This document shows, one piece after another, positions 34,237 through 43,330 of a DNA stretch of 64,000 nt. The translations under genes and the position numbers were made by a program. The DNA is from Hymenobacter negativus (GTDB taxonomy: Bacteria; Bacteroidota; Bacteroidia; Cytophagales; Hymenobacteraceae), in contig NZ_JAEDAE010000001.1 of the NCBI RefSeq assembly GCF_016056375.1, positions 558,001-622,000 on the forward strand. The letters are read 5' to 3'. The notes below the pieces were generated by a model. It searched no databases, had not been told where the DNA came from, and saw only the letters and a list, made by a program, of their open reading frames with translations. Within the stretch, counting starts at the first letter, position 1, and the number at the start of each line of letters is the position of its first letter.

Positions 34237-36309
34237 ATGCGTCGTCATCTCTACGCTCTCTTTACCAGTGCCTTGCTTGGTGCCCCCGGGCTGCTGCTGG
34301 CCCAATCTACGCCCACCGCGCCCCAACAGATTGCCGCGGGGCCAGATGCCGGCCTGGTCTGTGCGGCGGGCCGCATCGCCAATGCCCAGCGCACGGCCAC
34401 TTCCTCGGTGGCCCACCGCGCCAAAATGAACCGCTACGATGTCAAGTACTACAAGCTCGACCTGGCCCTTGAAAATACCTCGCTGAACGTGTCCGGCTCG
34501 GTGCTGATGCGTGTGCGGGTAGGCAGCCAGGCGCTCGATTCGCTGGCGTTTGAGTTGTATCAGGCCCCGGCGGGCTCGCCCGCCGGCACGGCCACGCTAC
34601 TCATCGACTCGGTGGTGGTGAACGGGAAACGCTCGCCCGGCATCCGGCGGGTGGGGCAGGACGTGAACGCCAAGCTGGCCCAGGTGGCCCCCGCCAATGC
34701 CTTGGCCGATGCCCGCATCTACTACCACGGCACGGCCCCGAGTGGAAACTCAGCCGCCATCGGCAACGGCCTGAGCAACCGCACCCAAGGCCAGATTGGC
34801 TACACAAATGTCATTCCGTACAACATTACCTACAGCCTCTCGGAGCCGTTTTCGGCCCACGAGTGGTTCCCGTGCAAGCAGGTGCTGACCGATAAGGCCG
34901 ATTCCAGCGACGTGTGGGTGACCACCACGCTCCCCAACAAGGTGGGCTCCAACGGCGTGCTCACGCGCACCGTGAGCCTGCCTAATGGCAAAGTGCGCTA
35001 CGAATGGAAATCACGCCATCCGATTGATTATTACCTGATTTCGGTAGCGGTGGCGCCCTACGTGGAGTACGTGAACTACGCCCATCCCACGGGCGGGCCC
35101 ACCATCCCCATCGTCAACTACCTATACAATCAGGATGCCCTGACCTACTACCAGAGCGAAGTTGACCGGACGCCCGGCTTCATCGAAAACTACTCCAATC
35201 TGGTCGGCCTCTACCCGTTTGCCAACGAGAAATACGGCCACAGCATGGCCCCGCTGGGCCTGGGTGGCGGCATGGAGCACCAGACCATGACCACGCAGGA
35301 TGGTTTTTTCTTCAACCTCACGGCCCACGAGCTGTTCCATCAGTGGTTTGGTGACAACGTGACCTGCGCTTCCTGGGAAGACATCTGGCTGAACGAAGGC
35401 TTCGCTTCTTACGGCGAATACATTTCTTATCAGACCTTTACTACCCCCGCCACCGCCCGCAACTGGATGGACAATGCCCACGCCACGGCCCAGCAGAGCT
35501 CCGGCAGTGTGTACGTGGCCGATACCACCAACGTCAACCGCATTTTCAGCACTGCCCTGACGTACAAGAAGGGGGCGGCCGTCATCCACATGCTGCGCTA
35601 TCTGCTGAACGACGACACGAAGTTTTTCCGTGCCCTGCGCACCTACCAGACCACGTACCGCGCCTCCACCGCGCACACCGCCGACCTGCAGCGCATCTTC
35701 GAGGCCGAAGCCGGTTTCTCGCTCACCTATTTCTTTCAGCAGTGGTTTCGGGGCAATGGCTACCCCACCTTCAACGGCCGGTGGAACCAGGTGGGCAACA
35801 CCGTCGTGCTCCGCGTGACCGAAACGGCCTCGGTGCCCTCCGTCACGCCGTTCTTCGACACACAGGTTGACTATCGCCTCACCTTCACCAACGGCACCAC
35901 GCAAACCGTGCGCCTGCGCCAGTCGCAAGCCACCCAGACGTTTCAGTTTGCGGCTGCCGGCACGGTATCCAGCATCGCCGTCGACCCCGACCAGTGGATT
36001 CTGGACCTGCCCGCCGCCGCGCCTGTGCGCGACAACAGCCTCGCCCTGGCCACCCGCGCCACTGCCGGCGTGGCCCCGCTCACCTTGTTCCCCGTGCCCT
36101 GCCACGACCAGCTCCAACTTGCCGCCGTGCCCGCCACCACCGCCCGCGCCGAGGTAGTGGATGCTACCGGCCGCGTGGTGCTGCGCCAGGCCCTGCGCGC
36201 CGCCCAGCCGCAACTCGATACCCACGCCCTCGCTCCGGGCCTGTACTACCTGCGCCTGCTCGGCTCCGAAGGCGACATGCTGGGCCGGGGGCATTTCGTG
36301 CGGGAATAG
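34237..36309 (+). CDS. Secreted M1-family metallo-aminopeptidase with T9SS tail
   Basis: A 690-residue protein starting at the ATG at 34237 (MRRHLYALFTSALL) with a signal peptide. The zinc site HELFH starts at residue 364, with the distal glutamate in WLNEGFAS. The substrate-binding GxMEN motif appears as GGMEH, with His replacing Asn. After the catalytic domain, the last 80 residues form a type A T9SS sorting domain (LFPVPCHDQLQL ... APGLYYLRLLGSEG). It should be a surface or released aminopeptidase. A strong terminator follows. Confidence 0.9.
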   Translation: MRRHLYALFTSALLGAPGLLLAQSTPTAPQQIAAGPDAGLVCAAGRIANAQRTATSSVAHRAKMNRYDVKYYKLDLALENTSLNVSGSVLMRVRVGSQALDSLAFELYQAPAGSPAGTATLLIDSVVVNGKRSPGIRRVGQDVNAKLAQVAPANALADARIYYHGTAPSGNSAAIGNGLSNRTQGQIGYTNVIPYNITYSLSEPFSAHEWFPCKQVLTDKADSSDVWVTTTLPNKVGSNGVLTRTVSLPNGKVRYEWKSRHPIDYYLISVAVAPYVEYVNYAHPTGGPTIPIVNYLYNQDALTYYQSEVDRTPGFIENYSNLVGLYPFANEKYGHSMAPLGLGGGMEHQTMTTQDGFFFNLTAHELFHQWFGDNVTCASWEDIWLNEGFASYGEYISYQTFTTPATARNWMDNAHATAQQSSGSVYVADTTNVNRIFSTALTYKKGAAVIHMLRYLLNDDTKFFRALRTYQTTYRASTAHTADLQRIFEAEAGFSLTYFFQQWFRGNGYPTFNGRWNQVGNTVVLRVTETASVPSVTPFFDTQVDYRLTFTNGTTQTVRLRQSQATQTFQFAAAGTVSSIAVDPDQWILDLPAAAPVRDNSLALATRATAGVAPLTLFPVPCHDQLQLAAVPATTARAEVVDATGRVVLRQALRAAQPQLDTHALAPGLYYLRLLGSEGDMLGRGHFVRE

Positions 36310-36322
36310 CTTTGCGCTCGCG

Positions 36323-36364
36323 CACAAAAAAAGCCGCTCCCAATCCGGGAGCGGCTTTTTTGTG
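36323..36364. terminator. Bidirectional terminator
   Basis: The stem CACAAAAAAAGCCGCTCCC pairs with GGGAGCGGCTTTTTTGTG, between the convergent M1 peptidase and the hypothetical gene ending at 36388. Confidence 0.85.
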
Positions 36365-36387
36365 TTTGAAACAAATGTACCGGGGCG

Positions 36388-37023
36388 TCAGAATTGACTG
36401 TGGTATTCGGCTATCAACGCCTGGGTGGCCGGTGTGGGCGGCGGGGCATCGAACAGCTGCTGCAGCAGCTCATCGAACGAGCTGGCCGGTGTGAAGCCGG
36501 GCTGCAGTACCGCGTTGCTGCTGAGGCGGATGAACATGGGATGCCCATTCACCGCCACCAGGTCGATGGTGACCAGGCCGAAGCGCTGGTTGCAGTTGCC
36601 CGTTTCGGGGCAGTCGGTAGGGTTGGGCTTGAAGAGCTGCTTGAGAACGGTTTCGCGCAGGTGCTGCTTGCGCTGGGTGCATTGGTCGGCGCAGGCGCGG
36701 TGGTAGCCCAGCCCGAGCAGGCGCTCGCCCAAGTACTCATAGAAGTGCCGGAAATTGCCCGGCCCGATGGTGGGGTCGAAGAAAAACATGGCCCCCTGGC
36801 GCCCCGCCTCGTGTAGGATTTGCACTTGCAGGCCCCGGCTGCCGCCGGCCCCGCCTTTGCGCAGGTGGTAGGCTTTGTAGTAGGGCTCCAGCCAGTTCAG
36901 AAACACCTGCTGCTCTACCCAGCGGGCGTGGCGCCGGGCCTGCGCCGCCGTGAAGGCCACGGCGTGCCAGGCGGCCGGGGCGGCCGCTTTGGGGCGAAAC
37001 AACTGCTGAATGAAATCGAACAA
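36388..37023 (-). CDS. Hypothetical cytoplasmic protein with cysteine clusters
   Basis: A 211-residue protein with no signal peptide. Two cysteine pairs, CADQC near residue 110 and CPETGNC near 138, could bind a metal. Other parts (FRHFYEYLGERLL, RFGLVTIDLVAVNGHPMF) are mixed helix and beta. I do not recognise the family. It is transcribed alone, away from the DUF2147 gene's terminator. Confidence 0.65.
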   Translation of the reverse strand: MFDFIQQLFRPKAAAPAAWHAVAFTAAQARRHARWVEQQVFLNWLEPYYKAYHLRKGGAGGSRGLQVQILHEAGRQGAMFFFDPTIGPGNFRHFYEYLGERLLGLGYHRACADQCTQRKQHLRETVLKQLFKPNPTDCPETGNCNQRFGLVTIDLVAVNGHPMFIRLSSNAVLQPGFTPASSFDELLQQLFDAPPPTPATQALIAEYHSQF

Positions 37024-37154
37024 AACAGGGGGCGTTAGTGGAGTCGAAACACCGGCTTGGGCAAATAGTTTAGGCGCAACGGGCGGCTTGAACCTTCAAA
37101 TATGCTCAAATAAGCCCAATTGGCCGCCGCAATGCCGATACCGTGCTACAAAAA

Positions 37155-37184
37155 CGGCCGGCCTTCTGGGAAGAAGGCCGGCCG
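37155..37184 (-). terminator. Terminator for the DUF2147 gene
   Basis: A 13-bp perfect stem (CGGCCGGCCTTCT / AGAAGGCCGGCCG) with a T-tract on the minus strand, 36 bases beyond the stop at 37220. Confidence 0.75.
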
Positions 37185-37219
37185 GAGCACTAGCGAGGAA
37201 GGAAGCAGATTGCTCGGGG

Positions 37220-37660
37220 TTATTTCACCCGCGTCCAGGTCTGCGATTTACCGATGAGCGAGAAGCCGATGTAGCCTTTCACTTCCATCGTGTTCTGGCT
37301 TTCCATCTTCATGTAGCAGGAGTAAGTTTTGCCGCTTTCGGGGTCGTAGATTTTGCCATCGTCCCACTTATTGTCGCTGTCGTACTTGAAGCCCTGCATG
37401 AATACCAGGCCCAGACGGGGGCGGCTGCGCAGCTTGGGGTCGGGGTTTTGCGAGTCGGTTTTGGGCTTGCCGGTGGCGGGGTCGTTGGGGATGGTCAGGC
37501 TCACGATTTTGCCGCACAGCTTGTCACCACATTTATAGATTTCAAAGGTGGCTTTCTTCTCCGAATTGGTCCAGATGCCCAGTGGCGACATGGTTTGGGC
37601 AGAAGCCATGCCAGCGAGGCCCAGCACGAGGGCAACCAGTAAGAGCAAGGTTTTTTTCAT
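37220..37660 (-). CDS. Exported DUF2147 protein
   Basis: A 146-residue protein starting at the ATG at 37660 (MKKTLLLLVALVLG), with a signal peptide ending at ASAQ. The DUF2147 pattern is clear: GIWTNSEKKATFEIYKC, CGKIVSL, the proline/glycine-rich middle, GKIYDPESGKTYSC and a C-terminal GYIGFSLIGKSQTWTR. Its molecular role is not established. It is followed by its own terminator. Confidence 0.85.
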   Translation of the reverse strand: MKKTLLLLVALVLGLAGMASAQTMSPLGIWTNSEKKATFEIYKCGDKLCGKIVSLTIPNDPATGKPKTDSQNPDPKLRSRPRLGLVFMQGFKYDSDNKWDDGKIYDPESGKTYSCYMKMESQNTMEVKGYIGFSLIGKSQTWTRVK

Positions 37661-38272
37661 TTCTGAAGGTTGGATGAGGTGGGTTTGAGGGGAAAAGGTA
37701 AGCAAAAAAATCAGAGACCAAGCTGGCGGGCAGCCTATCGGCGATATGGCAAGTTTACGGCCAAGTTTATGCGCCGCGCTGCTTACAAGAAATTCGGCAG
37801 TATACCCGAAAAAATAATAAGGCTGTTAATCAGCCCTAAAGCTGCTTTTGGGGCTGTATCGCCCTAAAAAAGGCGGGCAAATTTTGAACCTTAGCCCCCG
37901 CTATTAACTTTACCGCTCAGTAGTGAGTGCTACGACCCCATTTAAGCGGCCCTAAGGTGCTGGGCTGCGCAAATGAGGCTATTTCGAACGTAAAGAAAGG
38001 AGGTACAAAATGTCTAGTAGTCCCAAACAAATCCTGCCAAGCCTGTCGAATGTCGTACGCTTCACCGCAGTACGCGCCTAACAACAGCTTCGTGGGGTAG
38101 CTCCTAAGGCTGCCCACATTCGGCCAGGTCTTATCTGAAGACGCCGGAACTGCACCCCAGTTTCGCCGCTTGGTAAGATTTGAAGGATTAGATGCCCGGT
38201 TTGCCCAGCCGCCCTTTAGTGGGACGGCAAAGGCAGGCCGGGCATCGCTGCGTTTAAGCGGTTTCGATTGGT
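37661..38272. other. 612-base stretch without a convincing gene
   Basis: The first 20-60 bases probably hold the DUF2147 promoter. At 37821-37880 three short hairpins follow one another (GGCTG/CAGCC, AGCCC/GGGCT, CGCC/GGCG). At 37996-38012 a strong ribosome-binding-site-like AAAGGAGG precedes an ATG at 38010 that opens a 23-residue frame ending at 38081; such sites are little used in this phylum. A 66-residue minus frame at 37917-38117 has no family resemblance. Nothing else is seen. Confidence 0.5.
38191..38246 (-). terminator. Possible terminator of the NlpC/P60 gene
   Basis: GATGCCCGG and CCGGGCATC pair around an inner GCCGCCC/GGGACGGC stem, 26 bases past the minus-strand stop. It lacks a strong T-tract. 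Confidence 0.4.
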
Positions 38273-39190
38273 CTACTTTCGCGCTTTGGCAGCCGGGCGT
38301 TTCGTAGCAGTTGTATGAACAGGCATGGCTGGCAGCTTGCGCTTGGTGGTGGAGGCCTTCTTGGCTGAGACGTTGGTTTTCACCAGCACTTTCTTAGCCG
38401 TTGCCTTAGCAGTCAGTTTCTTGGCGGTGACCTTCTTTTTCGCGGTGGTTGTGGCGTTTGGGTATTTCTTCGTCGCCAGCCGCTGAGGAAGCGCCGGAAC
38501 TGGCTCAGCTACTTCCTCCAGGGCTACCCGGCGGGCGGGCAGCGCGGCTACGCGTGGCGTGCTGGCTGGGGCCGGCAGCAGCTTTGGCCGCGCCGTGGCT
38601 ACGATGCCCGTGCCCGGCCCCAGCACCCGCCGCACCTGCATAAAGCGCCGCTCGTAGTCGGAGTTTTCTACTTGGCTCACCTTCACAAACGGCTCGCGGC
38701 GCGAGGAGGAGGCGTGGACAAAGCGCAGCGGCAGTTCGCCCCGGTTCGAAATAACAATGCCGGCGTGGCCCGGCGTGGTGCTGGTAGCGGCCGTGCCGGT
38801 GAACACGACGATGTCGCCGGGCTGCGCTTCGGCGCGGGCCACGGGCCGGCCCACATCAATGAGCAGCGCGGTGGAATGCGGCACCTGAACGCCAAAATGG
38901 GCGAAGGTGTACATGATGAAACCCGAGCAGTCGAACCCGGTGAGCGGCGAGGTGCCGGCGTACACGTAGGGCGTGCCGCGCTGAGCCAGCCCGAAGGCCA
39001 CGATGCTGTCGGCGCGGGGCGGGAGGGCAGTGCCGGCAGCAGTGCGCAGAGCGGTGGGCTGGGCACGCAATGCGGGGTCGGCTAATGGGGCGTCCGTCGC
39101 GGGTTGAGCGGGCTGGTGCTTGCCCAAGCGCGGCAGAATAGCCACCATCGACAGCAGCAGCCCCACAAAAATCATCCAGATATATCGCAT
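38273..39190 (-). CDS. NlpC/P60 cell-wall hydrolase with histone-like basic tail
   Basis: A 305-residue protein from the ATG at 39190 (MRYIWMIFVGLLL); an ATG five codons upstream is possible. One N-terminal membrane or signal segment is followed by the NlpC/P60 domain: catalytic Cys in DCSGFIMYT, His in PGHAGIVI and a third polar residue in FVHASSS. The last 80 residues are unlike the family: Lys/Ala/Thr repeats such as TAKKKVTAKKLTAKATAKK, resembling histone H1 tails. The domain cuts peptide bonds in peptidoglycan stems; the tail might bind anionic wall polymers or nucleic acid. Confidence 0.82.
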   Translation of the reverse strand: MRYIWMIFVGLLLSMVAILPRLGKHQPAQPATDAPLADPALRAQPTALRTAAGTALPPRADSIVAFGLAQRGTPYVYAGTSPLTGFDCSGFIMYTFAHFGVQVPHSTALLIDVGRPVARAEAQPGDIVVFTGTAATSTTPGHAGIVISNRGELPLRFVHASSSRREPFVKVSQVENSDYERRFMQVRRVLGPGTGIVATARPKLLPAPASTPRVAALPARRVALEEVAEPVPALPQRLATKKYPNATTTAKKKVTAKKLTAKATAKKVLVKTNVSAKKASTTKRKLPAMPVHTTATKRPAAKARK

Positions 39191-39325
39191 ACAAAATCCC
39201 GGCAAAAAGGGCGGGGCCGCCGGATAAGCGCCACGCTAGCTCCTAACGGCAGGGCCGCCCGCTAGGTTGGAGGCAACCCGTGGGGCTTACTTTGTGCCCT
39301 TGCTTCCAATTCATACATTTTCCGA

Positions 39326-41137
39326 ATGCTTAGAAATTCAAACGTATTGATGAGTGCCGCTGGCTTGGCGGGACTGCTGTTAACTACCGGTGCAAACGCC
39401 CGCCCGGCGGCCGTGGTGCCCACGTTGCGCTACACGCTGGCAATGCCGCTGCCGCAGTCCCATTACTTCGAGGTGAAGATGGAACTGGGCGGTTTTCCGG
39501 CCGACTACACCGACGTAAAAATGCCCGTGTGGGCGCCCGGCTCGTATCTGGTGCGCGAGTACGCCAAGAATGTGGAAGGCTTCCAAGCCCAAACCAGCGG
39601 CGGACAGGCCCTGACGGTAGAGAAAATCAACAAGAATACCTGGCGGGTGCGCCACCCCAAGCAGGCCAATTTCCGGGTGAGCTACCGCGTGTACGCGTTT
39701 GAGCTGAGCGTACGCACGTCGTTTATCGACGGCGACCACGGCTACCTGAACGGCAGCAGTGTGTTTATGTATCCGGCCGACAACAAGATGCTGGGCAGCA
39801 CGCTCACCGTGCAGCCCGCCGCCGGCTGGGAGAAGGTGAGCACTGCCCTACGCCCCGGCCCCGGCAAGTTCACCTACAAAGCGGCGAGCTACGACGAACT
39901 AGCTGATTCGCCGATTGAAATCGGCAACCAGAAAGTGCTGGAATTCACCGCTAACGGCACCCCGCACCAGGTGGCCATGTACGGCACTTACACCGCCGAC
40001 GACGCCAAAATCGTGGCCGATATGAAGCGTGTGTGCGAAGAAGCGCACCGCGTGGTGGGCCAGAATCCACTCGACCATTACGTGTTCATCGTGCACAACC
40101 TGGAGCGCGGCGGCGGCGGCCTGGAGCACCTGTATTCGACCACCCTGGAAGTAAGCCGCACCACCTACGGCACCGATGCCGGCATGAAGTCCTTCCTCGG
40201 CCTGGTGGCGCACGAGTATTTCCACCTCTGGAACGTGAAGCGCATCCGGCCGGTGGCGCTGGGGCCGTTCAACTACGACCAGGAAAACTACACCCACATG
40301 CTCTGGGTGAGCGAGGGCATGACTGAATACTACTCCAAGCAGATCCTGGAACGTGCCGGGGTGCTGACCCGCGACGAGTACCTGGGCAAGCTGGGAAACG
40401 CCATTACAGAGGTAGAAAACACGCCCGGCAACCGCATTCAGTCGGCTGCCGAGTCGAGCTTTGATGCCTGGATTAAGTATTACCGGCCCAATGAAAACGC
40501 CAACAACACCCAAATCAGCTATTACTCGAAAGGCGACCTGATTGGCACCTGGCTCGACCTGAGCATTGCCCAGGCCACCAACGGCGCGAAACACCTCGAC
40601 GACGTGATGCGCCTTCTCTACGACACGTATTACGTGAAGGCCAAGCGCGGCTTCACCGACCAGGAATACCAGGATGCCGTGGCCACTGTAGCCGGCCGCC
40701 GCTTCGATGAGTTCTTCCAGAACAGCGTGTACGGCACCAAACCCATTGACTTTGCCACCGCCCTCGGCTACGCGGGCCTCACGCTGACCAGCGCCCCGCT
40801 GAGCACCGATGGCACGCTTGGCGCCAACTTCTCGAACCGCACCGGCAAGCTGCTCGTGACCAGCGTGGTGCGCGACGGCGCGGCTTGGAACACCGGCCTC
40901 AGCGCCACCGACGAGGTGCTGCTCATCAACGGGGCTGCGCCCAGCGACGAAACCGTGAAGAGTCTCATTAGCAGCCCCGTAGGTACCGACGTGAAGCTGC
41001 AGGTGCGGCGCGACGGCCTCACCCGCGACATTACGCTGAAGGCGCTGCCCAACCCGGACCGCAAGTTCACAGTGCAGCCCGTGGCCAGCCCCACTGCCGC
41101 CCAGCAAAAAGTGCTGGCCAAGTGGCTGGGAAAATAG
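39326..41137 (+). CDS. Exported M61-family peptidase with PDZ domain
   Basis: A 603-residue protein with a signal peptide (SAAGLAGLLLTTGANA). The zinc-binding HEYFH starts at residue 296 in VAHEYFHLWNVKRIRP, and the third ligand is the glutamate in WVSEGMTEYY. An N-terminal beta domain (MPVWAPGSYLVREY) precedes it, and a PDZ domain (residues about 490-580) ends the protein. M61 enzymes are glycyl-preferring aminopeptidases. A TTG box and TACTTTG (39267 and 39288) 18 bases apart fit a phylum-type promoter. The downstream hairpin is shared with kup. Confidence 0.9.
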   Translation: MLRNSNVLMSAAGLAGLLLTTGANARPAAVVPTLRYTLAMPLPQSHYFEVKMELGGFPADYTDVKMPVWAPGSYLVREYAKNVEGFQAQTSGGQALTVEKINKNTWRVRHPKQANFRVSYRVYAFELSVRTSFIDGDHGYLNGSSVFMYPADNKMLGSTLTVQPAAGWEKVSTALRPGPGKFTYKAASYDELADSPIEIGNQKVLEFTANGTPHQVAMYGTYTADDAKIVADMKRVCEEAHRVVGQNPLDHYVFIVHNLERGGGGLEHLYSTTLEVSRTTYGTDAGMKSFLGLVAHEYFHLWNVKRIRPVALGPFNYDQENYTHMLWVSEGMTEYYSKQILERAGVLTRDEYLGKLGNAITEVENTPGNRIQSAAESSFDAWIKYYRPNENANNTQISYYSKGDLIGTWLDLSIAQATNGAKHLDDVMRLLYDTYYVKAKRGFTDQEYQDAVATVAGRRFDEFFQNSVYGTKPIDFATALGYAGLTLTSAPLSTDGTLGANFSNRTGKLLVTSVVRDGAAWNTGLSATDEVLLINGAAPSDETVKSLISSPVGTDVKLQVRRDGLTRDITLKALPNPDRKFTVQPVASPTAAQQKVLAKWLGK

Positions 41138-41178
41138 TGGTTAACGGTTAGTGATTAGCGGTTAACTCGTATTCATAA

Positions 41179-41230
41179 TTGACAAAAGAAACGGCCCCGT
41201 GCATTCGCGCGGGGCCGTTTCTTTTGTCAA
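41179..41230. terminator. Bidirectional terminator
   Basis: A perfect 21-bp stem (TTGACAAAAGAAACGGCCCC and complement) between the M61 gene and the convergent kup gene. Confidence 0.85.
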
Positions 41231-41248
41231 TAAACTGGAATTAGGATA

Positions 41249-43213
41249 TTACTTAATCCGCTTCAGGGCCACTTCACGCACAGGCGCAATTACCAGCGGC
41301 ACCTTTTCTACCTTCACCGAGGAAGTGTCGAGGCCAAAGTATTGGTCCTCAGAGGCGATGAACTGGCGAATGTAGAAGTAGGCCTGCATCACCAGCTTCT
41401 CCACGGTGGGGAAGTCGTTCTCGATGCTGAGGAATTTTTCTAGCACCACAAAGCGGAAATCGCCGGTGACGTGCTGCTTGCTGAGCGACTCGTAGCGCGA
41501 GGTGATGTCCACTTCCTTGTTGCGCACCAGGTCCTCAATCACCTTGCGGAAGTAGAGGTTGATGCGCTGCTGCACCCGGAAGCCCAGCCGGAAATTGATG
41601 CGAAACACGTCGTCCTTGGCTACTTCGGTCACTTTATACTCCATCGTGTAGGGCTCATCAGTGGTATCGACGTGGATAAACCAGTAGATATCCGCCCGCT
41701 TGGGCCGCTTCTGGAAGATGGAGTAGATGATTTTCTGCTCGATTTCGGTGCTGCGCTCGGCCGAGGTCAGGAACACAAGGTGGGTCGAGTATTTCGGGAT
41801 GGAATCGTCGTCGCTGAGCTGCTTGAGGGCATCTACGTAAGGCTCCAGGCGCACAAATTCGGTGAGGCGGCGCTTGATGTAGAAGGCCTTGAGCCACACG
41901 TACATTACAGCTACGAGCGTGCCACCGATGGCCAGCGATACCCAGCCGCCGTGCGGAAACTTAATCATGTTGGCAATCAGGAACGAGCCTTCGATGATGC
42001 CATACACCACCGCGAACAGGATGATGAGGGGCAAGGCCACCTTTTTCATCTTCAGCCACATGGTGAGCAGCACGGTGGTCATCAGCATGGTCAGGGTGAT
42101 GGCCAGGCCGTAGGCGGCTTCCATGTTCGTCGATTCGCGGAAATACAGCACCACGCCAATGCAGCCCAACAGCAGCAGCCGGTTCATGCTGGGCACAAAG
42201 AGCTGGCCCTTCACGTCGGTGGGGTAGTTAAGCTTCACTTTGGGCCACATATTCAGGCGGATAGCCTCGGCCACCAGCGTAAATGAACCCGTGATGAGGG
42301 CCTGCGAAGCAATGATGGCCGCAATGGTGGCCACGCTGATGCCAATGAGCAGGAACCACTGCGGCATGAGCGCATAAAACGGATTTTTGCCGTTCAGCAT
42401 CTGGCCTTGGTGGGCCAGCAGCCAGGCGCCCTGGCCCAGGTAGTTGAGCAAGAGCGTGGTTTTTACAAAAGTCCAGCTGATGCGGATGTTGCCTTTGCCG
42501 CAATGGCCCAGGTCCGAATACAGCGCTTCGGCCCCGGTGGTGCACAGAAACACCGAACCCAGCAGCCAGAAACCGCCCGGGTAGCGCACCAGCAGGTCAT
42601 AGGCGTAGTACGGGTTGATGGCTTTCAGAATCACCGGGTTCTGAATAATCCAGCTGGTGCCCAGCACGCCCAGCATGGTGAACCACAGGAACATAATTGG
42701 CCCAAATGCTTTGCCCACAATCTGAGTGCCAAAGCTTTGCAGCAAAAATAGCCCCGCAATGATGCCAATAACAATGTAAACGACAATGTCCTGCGTGAGC
42801 GTTGGAAATACGTTTTTAAGCCCTTCCACGGCCGACGACACCGAGATGGGCGGTGTAATGACGCCATCGGCCAGCAGCGCCGAGCCACCGATGATGGCCA
42901 CGGCCGAAAGCCAGGTGCCGCGCCGCCGCACCAGCGCATAAAGCGAGAAAATGCCACCTTCGCCGTTGTTGTCCGCATTTAGCGTCAGTAGCACGTACTT
43001 CACGGTGGTTTGCAGCGTCAGCGTCCAGATAACGCAGGAAATGCCGCCCAGTACTAGGTGCGCGTCAATCAGGTCGGGCACCCGGCCGCTTTTCAGAATG
43101 GACGACATCACGTAGAGCGGCGAGGTCCCAATGTCGCCGTAAATGATGCCCAGGGCAATCAGCAACCCCGCCCCGGAAATGGCGGTGTGCGAATGTTTCG
43201 TGTCGGAACTCAT
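41249..43213 (-). CDS. kup: Potassium uptake protein Kup
   Basis: A 654-residue inner-membrane potassium transporter, thought to work as a K+/H+ symporter. The N-terminal signature LGIIYGDIGTSPLYV at residues 21-35, twelve membrane segments to about residue 450 and a C-terminal cytoplasmic domain of 200 residues match the family. A near-consensus -7 box (TACCTTCG on the minus strand, 43270) lies 57 bases upstream. Confidence 0.95.
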   Translation of the reverse strand: MSSDTKHSHTAISGAGLLIALGIIYGDIGTSPLYVMSSILKSGRVPDLIDAHLVLGGISCVIWTLTLQTTVKYVLLTLNADNNGEGGIFSLYALVRRRGTWLSAVAIIGGSALLADGVITPPISVSSAVEGLKNVFPTLTQDIVVYIVIGIIAGLFLLQSFGTQIVGKAFGPIMFLWFTMLGVLGTSWIIQNPVILKAINPYYAYDLLVRYPGGFWLLGSVFLCTTGAEALYSDLGHCGKGNIRISWTFVKTTLLLNYLGQGAWLLAHQGQMLNGKNPFYALMPQWFLLIGISVATIAAIIASQALITGSFTLVAEAIRLNMWPKVKLNYPTDVKGQLFVPSMNRLLLLGCIGVVLYFRESTNMEAAYGLAITLTMLMTTVLLTMWLKMKKVALPLIILFAVVYGIIEGSFLIANMIKFPHGGWVSLAIGGTLVAVMYVWLKAFYIKRRLTEFVRLEPYVDALKQLSDDDSIPKYSTHLVFLTSAERSTEIEQKIIYSIFQKRPKRADIYWFIHVDTTDEPYTMEYKVTEVAKDDVFRINFRLGFRVQQRINLYFRKVIEDLVRNKEVDITSRYESLSKQHVTGDFRFVVLEKFLSIENDFPTVEKLVMQAYFYIRQFIASEDQYFGLDTSSVKVEKVPLVIAPVREVALKRIK

Positions 43214-43330
43214 AGGGGGTAAAGGTCAGGTATCGGAGGGAGGCTGGGCTATAATTGCTTTACGGGGCGCGAAGGTAGCATACGCGCCCCGGCCAAAAGC
43301 CTTACGGCAGCACGCCCCGAAAGGAGGAGG

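Noticed and set aside
38010..38081. 23-codon frame behind AAAGGAGG
   Set aside because: Shine-Dalgarno sites are not the usual start signal here, the product is featureless, and nothing indicates transcription; kept only as a note in the gene-free stretch.
37917..38117. 66-residue minus-strand frame, possible transposase remnant
   Set aside because: No recognisable transposase motif, no terminal repeats and no promoter box.
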